Assembly (NCBI GenBank): GCA_007123775.1
Contig: SLGK01000075.1
Span: forward strand, 1 to 59,676
DNA: 59,676 nucleotides
DNA from: Anaerolineae bacterium
Lineage (GTDB): Bacteria; Chloroflexota; Anaerolineae; Promineifilales; Promineifilaceae
Reading direction: 5' to 3'
Of this stretch, positions 7,627 through 13,838 are shown piece by piece. Positions within the stretch are counted from its first letter, which is position 1. Each line of letters begins with the position of its first letter. Made by a program: the position numbers and the translations under genes. Below the pieces are notes generated by a model that saw nothing but the letters and a program-made list of their open reading frames with translations, did no database searches and had not been told where the DNA came from.

Positions 7627-9057
7627 ATGGCTAAAAAAGAGCGTCTAATCGTTGTGGGCGGCGTGGCGGCCGGGATGAGCGCCGCCGCCAAAGCCCGCCG
7701 CGTCAATCCCGACATGGAAATTATTGTTTATGAAAAATCGGGCTATATCAGCTACGGAGCCTGTGGTTTTCCCTATTACATCAAGGGAGACGTGGCCGAT
7801 ATGGAAGCGCTGCTGGCTCGCACCCCGGCCCAGATGGCCGAGCAGGGGGTAATGGCCCATACCCGCCATGAGGTGCAGGCCATCGACGCCGGCCGCCGGG
7901 TGGCCGCTGTTTATGACTATGCTACCGGGCGCAAACGGTTTGAACCCTGGGACAAGCTGATTCTGGCGGCCGGGGCCAGCATAGGACGGCCGTCTATCCC
8001 CGGCATCAATCTCAACGGCATTTTTAGCCTGCGAACGGTAGAAGATGCGCTGACTATTCGCCGCTGGCTGGAAGAGATGCAGCCGCGTCATGGCGTCATT
8101 GTGGGTGGGGGCTATATCGGCCTGGAAATGGCCGAGGCGCTGGCCGCTCACGGCGTGGCCGTCACCATTGTGGACGCCGCCGACCAGCTTATGTCGTCGC
8201 TGGATGTAGAGATAGCAGCCCTGATTCAGGCGGAATTAGAAGCAGAGGGAGTAGAAATTCGACTGGGCGAGATGGTGCAGTCGTTTATCGGGGAACGGTT
8301 GGTAACAGACATTACGCAGCGGGTGACAGCGCTGGTAATGGGACAGGGTGGTAGTAGGGGTGGTTTAGACAATCGTTTCCGCGTGCGCGAGGTCGTAACA
8401 GACAAGCAAAGCTATCCGGCCGACGTGGTCATCTTTGGCGTGGGCAGCCGGCCTAACGTGGCCCTGGCGCAGCAGGCTGGCGTCAAGCTAGGCCAGACCT
8501 GGGCTGTGGCCGTAGACGCCCGGCAGCGAACCAACGTGCCCAACATTTGGGCTGCCGGGGCTGTGGCCGAAGCCTTTCACCTGGTGTTGGGCGAACCTAT
8601 CTATTTTCCGCTGGCACAGGTAGCCAGTAAACAGGGGCGGGTGGCGGCCGTCAACGCCGCCGGTGGTAGGGCTTCGTTTGCGGGTACGGTAGGAACGGCC
8701 GTTGTCAAAACGTTCGATCTGGCAGTGGCCCAAACGGGCTTAAGCGAAAAGGCAGCCCGCGCCAAAGGATGGACTGTAGACTGCCTGATGATCGAAGCCA
8801 CCTCGCGGGCACATTATATGCCCGGCCATGCCCCAATTCATCTAAAGCTCGTTTTTGATAAAAACACGCAGCGGGTGCTGGGGGCGCAAATGATAGGCAA
8901 AGATGGGGTGGCCCAGCGCATCAACGTCATTGCTGCCGCCTTACAGGCCGAATGGACCATTCGTGATCTGGCCGGGCTTGATCTGGCCTACGCGCCCCCC
9001 TTCGCTCCAGTCTGGGATCCGATCCTGGTGGCGGCTAACGTGGCTAACAAAGAGTAA
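7627..9057 (+). CDS. CoA-disulfide reductase / NADH oxidase-like FAD oxidoreductase
   Basis: A 476-residue member of the pyridine-nucleotide disulfide oxidoreductase family with a single active-site cysteine. The FAD fold starts LIVVGGVAAGMSAAAKARR. C46 in SYGACGFPYY is the redox cysteine of the CoA-disulfide reductase, NADH oxidase and polysulfide reductase group. The NAD(P)H fold is HGVIVGGGYIGLEMAEAL, and IWAAGAVAE is the second FAD motif. A glycine-rich insertion (GQGGSRGG, near residues 240-247) lies before the usual ADVVIFGVGSRPN segment. As last gene of the microcompartment operon it may protect CoA thiols or re-oxidise NADH; the substrate cannot be read from sequence. It converges on the response regulator gene with 4 bases between. 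Confidence 0.85.
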   Translation: MAKKERLIVVGGVAAGMSAAAKARRVNPDMEIIVYEKSGYISYGACGFPYYIKGDVADMEALLARTPAQMAEQGVMAHTRHEVQAIDAGRRVAAVYDYATGRKRFEPWDKLILAAGASIGRPSIPGINLNGIFSLRTVEDALTIRRWLEEMQPRHGVIVGGGYIGLEMAEALAAHGVAVTIVDAADQLMSSLDVEIAALIQAELEAEGVEIRLGEMVQSFIGERLVTDITQRVTALVMGQGGSRGGLDNRFRVREVVTDKQSYPADVVIFGVGSRPNVALAQQAGVKLGQTWAVAVDARQRTNVPNIWAAGAVAEAFHLVLGEPIYFPLAQVASKQGRVAAVNAAGGRASFAGTVGTAVVKTFDLAVAQTGLSEKAARAKGWTVDCLMIEATSRAHYMPGHAPIHLKLVFDKNTQRVLGAQMIGKDGVAQRINVIAAALQAEWTIRDLAGLDLAYAPPFAPVWDPILVAANVANKE

Positions 9058-9061
9058 CCGC

Positions 9062-10675
9062 CTACCGATCCGCTTCACGATAGGCGGCGGGCGTCATCTT
9101 CAACTGGCTTTGGAAATGACGGTAAAAGTTAGTAACGTGGGGATAGCCGACGGCTTCAGCAACGGCCGTTACACTCTGATCCGTATTGCGTAACAGCCGT
9201 TTGGCCTCTTCTAGCCGAATTTTGGTCAGATACTTCGAGTAGCTCAAGCCCACCCGCTCCTTCAACTGCGTACTCAGATAAGATGGACTCAAGTTAACCG
9301 CCTCAGCCACCGCCTGCAGTGAGATGTCGGCCTGGTCATAATACCTTTGCAAATAAGCAATGGCCTGCTGCACCGCGTCCGGTCGATTGGATAGCGACTG
9401 CACCAGCGTCAACATTTCGGCCAGGCTGTTTAAGGCCCAGGCGCGAATCTCAGGACTCCTTTGCTGCAAAGCCAGCGATTTTACCTGCTGGTGCAAAACT
9501 GACAACGTTTTTGGCTCAGAGGCCCCAATGTCAATAATGCCCCAGGCCGTTAGCGTCACCATCTCGGCGCAATGATTTTTGATGGCTTCTGGCACGTCAC
9601 CGTATTGCTGTGACAAATAATCCACAATGTCGTTGACCAGCCTTTGGGCCTGCTGCTGCTGGTTGGTTTGCACTGCTTTGACCAGCTCTCGCTCCTTTTC
9701 CACCAGATAGAATGAGGGTTCGCTCTGATCGGGCAGTTCAGCCTGAATGTCGTCAATGCCCACCACTTTGTTGCCTTCCAGACGGCTGTGGTAACGACGG
9801 GCCAGGTTGGCCTCAGCGTACGAAAGGGGAATGGAAGCAATCTCCATATATCGTTTGCCGATGCCAATGGTGACAGTGAAGGGCATGGTGTCGGCAATGG
9901 TCTGGCGTATTTTTTCACCCAGGGCATGCAGTTGCACGGCCGTGCCTAAATCCTGGTCCGAAGAGACAATAGCGATAATCCGGCCCGGTTTGCTATAACC
10001 CACAATTGCCTGATGGTGGTCGGGTAACAAGCTACGCACCGTTTCTACCAGCGACGTATAAATCTGTTGCAGTTCAACGGCCGTTTGGTTTTGGGCAAAG
10101 CGATCAAACCCATCTATTTTACACACCAGCACTACCGGCCAGGTTAGCCGCTTGCCCAAATATGACAGGTTTTCCGAAACTGTTAGCTCGTCATAAATAG
10201 TGCCCCGGATCAAATTTTCCACCAGATTGGTTTCAATGACCGGCAGCGTCTTTTGCAGCGAATCCTTCACCAGGGCCACCGTGCGTAAATCCCGCCGCTC
10301 CGCTCTGATTTTCTCACTAATTTCCCGCAAAATCTCAATCAATTTGTTAGGACGCACCGGTTTGAGTAAATAATCATGCACCCCCAGCTTCAATGCCTTT
10401 TGCACATATGAAAAATCATTATGGGCTGTCAACATCACAAACTTTGTCTCCGGCTGTTCCTGGCGGATCAAGTCGATAGCCTGTAAACCATTTAGTCCGG
10501 GCATCTTAATATCGAGCAGGATAATGTCTGGCCTGTATTTCCGCGCCAGGGCCACGGCTACCTCGCCATTTTCGGCTTCCCAGACAGGCCCAAAGGCACT
10601 CCCTTGCTGGCTTAATATACGCAACAAGGAGGATCGGATAATGGGTGCGTCATCGGCAATCAAAATGCTGGACAT
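9062..10675 (-). CDS. AraC-type response regulator (YesN-like)
   Basis: A 537-residue regulator. Residues 1-125 are a receiver domain with acidic residues D8 and D9, phospho-acceptor D55 (ILLDIKMPG) and K105 (LLKPVRP). The middle (about 150-420) is a poorly conserved region typical of YesN-like regulators. Residues about 435-537 form an AraC helix-turn-helix pair: ISLQAVAEAVNLSPSYLS then QSVTAVAEAVGYPHVTNFYR. It follows the PocR-domain kinase by 7 bases and should be its partner, binding direct-repeat operators. Given the location, the target is probably the two divergent microcompartment operons. It would be transcribed from the riboswitch-bearing promoter upstream of the kinase. Confidence 0.93.
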   Translation of the reverse strand: MSSILIADDAPIIRSSLLRILSQQGSAFGPVWEAENGEVAVALARKYRPDIILLDIKMPGLNGLQAIDLIRQEQPETKFVMLTAHNDFSYVQKALKLGVHDYLLKPVRPNKLIEILREISEKIRAERRDLRTVALVKDSLQKTLPVIETNLVENLIRGTIYDELTVSENLSYLGKRLTWPVVLVCKIDGFDRFAQNQTAVELQQIYTSLVETVRSLLPDHHQAIVGYSKPGRIIAIVSSDQDLGTAVQLHALGEKIRQTIADTMPFTVTIGIGKRYMEIASIPLSYAEANLARRYHSRLEGNKVVGIDDIQAELPDQSEPSFYLVEKERELVKAVQTNQQQQAQRLVNDIVDYLSQQYGDVPEAIKNHCAEMVTLTAWGIIDIGASEPKTLSVLHQQVKSLALQQRSPEIRAWALNSLAEMLTLVQSLSNRPDAVQQAIAYLQRYYDQADISLQAVAEAVNLSPSYLSTQLKERVGLSYSKYLTKIRLEEAKRLLRNTDQSVTAVAEAVGYPHVTNFYRHFQSQLKMTPAAYREADR

Positions 10676-10682
10676 GAATTAC

Positions 10683-12107
10683 TCACTGAACAGGTTCTAA
10701 GATAATGTCTTGAATCGCGACGTCGATTTGACCAAAGTCTGAGAGGAGTGCATCCAGATTGAGGGGCAAGACTTCCTGCGCTGTTTTGGACTTAACCTGC
10801 CTAAGATTCAAATAGTTAGCGCCGTTGCCTAAATCTATCTGATTACCCAGCCCAATTGTTGACAGGTGCGAAAATTCTGTTTCGGCCGGCTGAGACGTTA
10901 GCGCTTCGCCTGTTAGATTAAAAGTAAGGCGTAGCGTTGTACCTGCATTGGGCGTACTCTTGATGGCTACGGCTACTGTTTGGCCGAATTCACCGGCCAG
11001 CCGGTGAAAGACATTTTGCAGGCCCAAAGAAGAGCTGTCATCGGCAAAGGTGCCCGTTTGCAATGAAGTCAATACCTCTGGCGACATGCCGACGCCGTCG
11101 TCAGATACCTGGAGTATCAGAGCATCAGCTTCTTTATGACCCTCTACCTTGATCGTCACCGGACGGGTCAGCGGCTCCAGCCCATGAATGACGGCATTTT
11201 CGACCAATGGTTGCAGTACCATGCAGGGAATTTCAAACCGTTTCAGCTCAGGATCAAGCGTTACCTCGCTTTGCAACCGATCGCCAAAATGAATCTTCTG
11301 AATGGCCAGGTATTGCTCAATCATCTCAATTTCTTCACCCAGCTCAACCGTGGCCGACATATTACGCAAGCTGTAGCGCAACAGGTCGCTCAGGCTGTAA
11401 GCGATTTCCTCGGTACGGGCGGCATTTTCTTCCAGGGCTGTGTAGCTCAGCAAAGTAAGCGAATTGAATAGAAAGTGAGGGTTGACCTGAGCTTTCAGGG
11501 CACGCAACTGGGCTTCTTGTAAGGCGGCTTGGAGCGCAGCCCGCTCCTGGGTCTCTTGTAGTAGTTGGGTCTGGGTGAGGCTGGCGGCCCCTTTTTCAAT
11601 GACGTGATTGGCCGTGAGGGAAAGCATCTCCACGGCCGCCTTGAAACGCTCTCTGGGCAGCGGCTCAATTTTACGCAGCTCCGCTTCCAGTTCGTCCGGC
11701 GGCAGACCGAGCGGCACGTTGCGGGCCAAAATATCCTGGATAAAGGTTTCGGGATCGTCGGCGGGAATGACCTGGCCGCACAAAATGCAGCCCACATATT
11801 GGCCATCAATAATCAGGGGTGCGGCCGCATCCAGAAAGCCACCGGCACATTTGTAGGCGTATGGCTTCTGTTGGACATGGGCAATGCGTCCCCCTTCAGC
11901 ATCGCAACGCTGACAGCGAGCCAGCCCGACTGGCGTCGAGCGGATCATCTGGCATACTTTACAAAAATTGCTGGTGCGGGTAATGGGTTTGCCCTGGCGG
12001 TCAACGGTAACGGCCGCTACGCCCATGGCTTCGGCAAAGGTGTCTTGCAGGCGTTGCAGTAAATCAAGATCAACAAAATCGGCGATATGAAGTTCAGGCG
12101 TCTGCAT
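10683..12107 (-). CDS. PocR-domain sensor histidine kinase (LytS/YesM-type kinase core)
   Basis: A 474-residue cytosolic sensor kinase. Residues about 7-170 are a PocR domain with the family's cysteine pattern: NFCKVCQMIRSTPVGLARCQ (C49, C52, C65), then CDAEGG, YKCAGGFLDAAAPLI and CILCGQV. PocR in Salmonella senses propanediol and activates pdu genes. A coiled linker (about 175-205) leads to the His_kinase box NPHFLFNSL with H211, the N box VENAVIHGLEP and the G box SDDGVGM. The last 60 residues (about 415-474) extend past the ATPase domain and match nothing I recognise. No membrane segment is seen. ATG at 12107 has GAGGGA five bases upstream; the preceding 80 bases are leader. Confidence 0.93.
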   Translation of the reverse strand: MQTPELHIADFVDLDLLQRLQDTFAEAMGVAAVTVDRQGKPITRTSNFCKVCQMIRSTPVGLARCQRCDAEGGRIAHVQQKPYAYKCAGGFLDAAAPLIIDGQYVGCILCGQVIPADDPETFIQDILARNVPLGLPPDELEAELRKIEPLPRERFKAAVEMLSLTANHVIEKGAASLTQTQLLQETQERAALQAALQEAQLRALKAQVNPHFLFNSLTLLSYTALEENAARTEEIAYSLSDLLRYSLRNMSATVELGEEIEMIEQYLAIQKIHFGDRLQSEVTLDPELKRFEIPCMVLQPLVENAVIHGLEPLTRPVTIKVEGHKEADALILQVSDDGVGMSPEVLTSLQTGTFADDSSSLGLQNVFHRLAGEFGQTVAVAIKSTPNAGTTLRLTFNLTGEALTSQPAETEFSHLSTIGLGNQIDLGNGANYLNLRQVKSKTAQEVLPLNLDALLSDFGQIDVAIQDIILEPVQ

Positions 12108-12132
12108 TAGGTTCCCTCGCACATTGTCAGGC

Positions 12133-12173
12133 AAAAGAGTGACCTGGGGGCAGGCCGCTCCTTCCGCGAGGAG
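12133..12173 (-). terminator. Possible riboswitch expression platform (stem-loops and U-run)
   Basis: Reading toward the kinase gene, CTCCT (12173-12169) can pair with AGGAG (12162-12158). Then GGCCTG (12156-12151) pairs with CAGGTC (12146-12141) around a CCCC loop, followed by TCTTTT (12138-12133). This looks like a modest intrinsic terminator in the leader. TGACCT at 12193-12188, at the riboswitch 3-prime end, could pair with AGGTCA at 12145-12140 and open it. The pairing was drawn by eye, without an energy calculation. Confidence 0.4.
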
Positions 12174-12188
12174 ACGCTCTTCATCGTA

Positions 12189-12318
12189 GGTCAGGCAAAG
12201 GAGGGGCTCTGGCTTCGTCAGGGTTGATCCTATTATCAGGACCGCTTGACGTTACAGTTGCGGGACAGCGCCGGAATTCTTACCTACTGCCAGTAAGTCA
12301 CCGGGCTTCACCCTCATA
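12189..12318 (-). promoter_or_regulatory. Cobalamin (B12) riboswitch in the leader of the PocR kinase / AraC regulator operon
   Basis: On the minus strand the leader carries the conserved cobalamin-aptamer core. GGGTGAAGCCCGGTG (12313-12299) is followed by an inserted stem, then ATTCCG and GCGCTGTCCCGCAACTGTAA (12271-12252), which matches the family signature. Next is a stem-loop (CGTCA...TGACG, with GGTCCT...AGGATC inside, about 12251-12216), then AAGCCAGAGCC (from 12215), and CTCC with TTTGCCTGACC (12202-12189) in place of the usual CCTGCC box. The peripheral GCCACTG/GGGAAGGC arms of class I are not seen, so it looks like a compact class. It sits about 80 bases before the kinase ATG and about 65 bases after the predicted transcription start. 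The identification is from memory of the consensus. Confidence 0.82.
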
Positions 12319-12388
12319 AATAGATCGAAAAACTCTGCATAATGCACAGCGGGAATGATCTTTGCCTATTTTCCGAATATTAACCTAT

Positions 12389-12416
12389 ATTATATCTTTG
12401 TTCCAGCCTATGCCAA
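12389..12416 (-). promoter_or_regulatory. Sigma-70 promoter for the riboswitch-kinase-regulator transcript
   Basis: On the minus strand TTGGCA (12416-12411) and a perfect TATAAT (12394-12389) are separated by 16 bases. Transcription would begin near 12382 and pass through the cobalamin aptamer before reaching the kinase start at 12107, giving a leader of about 275 bases. Confidence 0.7.
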
Positions 12417-12539
12417 GATTGACAATGGCCTTGTTTTACCCTGACAAAAGGCACATAGTTGTGCCAATGCTCATCTCTTATTGGCCAGGCACGCAGCCTG
12501 TGCTGACATGTCAGTATGATTGGTTGCTGGCAAACACTG

Positions 12540-12568
12540 TTGACGTGCCTGCCATTCCCAACTAAAAT
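12540..12568 (+). promoter_or_regulatory. Sigma-70 promoter for tRNA-Arg
   Basis: TTGACG (12540-12545), a 17-base spacer and TAAAAT (12563-12568) form a good promoter. The tRNA begins 46 bases downstream of the -10 box. The stretch 12417-12539 between this promoter and the opposing riboswitch promoter holds no gene that I can support. Confidence 0.65.
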
Positions 12569-12614
12569 CAGTGAACTGAGCAAGGGCGTGGTTTGTCACT
12601 CGTTGCCCATTATT

Positions 12615-12687
12615 GCCCCAGTAGCTCAAAGGACAGAGCATCGGACTTCTAATCCGAGGGTTGTAGGTTCGAGTCCTACCTGGGGTA
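12615..12687 (+). tRNA. tRNA-Arg (anticodon TCT)
   Basis: The cloverleaf is complete. The acceptor stem GCCCCAG pairs with CTGGGGT (first pair G:U). The D arm is GCTC/GAGC, the anticodon stem is TCGGA/TCCGA around loop CTTCTAA (anticodon TCT, reading AGA), and the T arm GTAGG-TTCGAGT-CCTAC is canonical. The discriminator base is A. The CCA end is not encoded; ctg follows. Confidence 0.96.
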
Positions 12688-12693
12688 CTGATT

Positions 12694-12751
12694 CGTAGTG
12701 CGTAGTTCGTGGTGCGTAGACGATTCGCTACGCATTACGAACTACGCACTT
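12694..12751. repeat. GTGCGTA-family quasi-palindrome (copy 3)
   Basis: Left arm CGTAGTGCGTAGTTCGTGG (from 12694) faces right arm CTACGCATTACGAACTACGC (from 12728). It lies 7 bases after the tRNA and may end its transcript. The paired changes GTTCGT/ACGAAC show that the two arms drift together. Confidence 0.75.
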
Positions 12752-12787
12752 TATGGTTATAGTTAAGGAAGTGAACACCTGGATACA

Positions 12788-13777
12788 ATGATACTGATCA
12801 CCGGTGCCACCGGCTTTTTGGGCCACAATTTAGTACCGCGCCTGCGTGCAGCCGGTTATGCGGTGCGGGCGCTGGCACGGCCGTCTAGTGACACCACCTT
12901 TCTACAAACGCTTGGGGTTGAATTGGCCTACACGCCCGACATCAGCGACACCGACGCCCTCATCGCCGCCTGCCAGGGCTGTGACACGGTCATCCACGCC
13001 GCCGGGCTGTTCCGCTTCTGGGGCGATTTACCCGATTTCTGGCGCACCAACGTGGGCGGTACGGCCGCCGCCTTAGAAGCAGCCAGCAGCAACGGCGTCA
13101 AACGCTTCATCCACATTTCCACGCTGGCCGTCATAGGCAAAACGCCATCGCAGGCTATCATTACCGAAGAAACCACCTGCCGGCCGCTGGAACATTACCA
13201 GCGCACCAAATATGAGGCGGAACAACTGGCGCGCCATTACCACAAAACGCAAGGATTGCCGGTGTTGGTGCTGCGGCCAGGTGCCTTTTACGGTCCCTGG
13301 GGCCACTATGCCTTCAATCGCTTCTTTTTTGAGGAACCACTGCGCGGCTGGCGAATTAAGGTGGACAACGGCCGTTACATCACCTTTCCCGTGTTTGTGG
13401 CCGACGTGGCCCAGGCCGTCATGCTGGCGCTGGACAAGGGAGAGCCTGGCCAGATATACAATATATGCGGCCAATCGCTGGACCACAACAGCGTTAACGC
13501 CATCGTCAGCGATCTGGCGGGCATCAGCCAGTGGCGCTTTAACATTCCCCGGCAGCTCGTGGTGGCTCTGGCTGCCGCCTGGACCTTTCTCTCCCGCTTT
13601 ACCGGCCGTGAGCCTTTCTACCCTATCAACATGGAACCCTACGTCTTTCAGGATTGGCACGTCAGCACCGAGAAGGCCGAGCGAGACTTAGGGTTTTGCC
13701 CCACCCCGTTTGCTATTGGTGCCAAAGAGACGCTGGACTGGTATTGGGGGCAGGGGATTTTGAAACGAAAAACGTAG
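12788..13777 (+). CDS. NAD(P)-dependent epimerase/dehydratase (extended SDR)
   Basis: A 329-residue extended short-chain dehydrogenase. The cofactor motif is TGATGFLGHNL at residues 5-15. DTVIHAAGLFRFWG and the catalytic Y140-K144 region (EHYQRTKYEAE, a YxxxK motif) follow, then VLRPGAFYGPWG. The nearest relatives I recall are HpnA and dihydroflavonol-reductase-like or 3-beta-HSD-like enzymes, which act on varied substrates, so the real substrate is unknown. It follows the tRNA and a repeat. The next gene, nnr, is co-directional after another repeat, so they could be co-transcribed. Confidence 0.88.
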   Translation: MILITGATGFLGHNLVPRLRAAGYAVRALARPSSDTTFLQTLGVELAYTPDISDTDALIAACQGCDTVIHAAGLFRFWGDLPDFWRTNVGGTAAALEAASSNGVKRFIHISTLAVIGKTPSQAIITEETTCRPLEHYQRTKYEAEQLARHYHKTQGLPVLVLRPGAFYGPWGHYAFNRFFFEEPLRGWRIKVDNGRYITFPVFVADVAQAVMLALDKGEPGQIYNICGQSLDHNSVNAIVSDLAGISQWRFNIPRQLVVALAAAWTFLSRFTGREPFYPINMEPYVFQDWHVSTEKAERDLGFCPTPFAIGAKETLDWYWGQGILKRKT

Positions 13778-13828
13778 TGCGTAATGCGCAGTGCGTAGCA
13801 AACCATCTACGCGCTACGCACTACGTAA
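13772..13828. repeat. GTGCGTA-family quasi-palindrome (copy 4)
   Basis: Left arm ACGTAGTGCGTAATGCGCAG (13772-13791) faces right arm TACGCGCTACGCACTACGTA (13808-13827), a stem of about 20 bp with few mismatches. It overlaps the stop of the SDR gene and provides a false upstream extension to nnr. Confidence 0.75.
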
Positions 13829-13838
13829 TAGACATCCC

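Noticed and set aside
12417..12583. Small frames between the riboswitch promoter and the tRNA promoter
   Set aside because: They overlap two good promoters, lack ribosome sites and resemble no known peptide.
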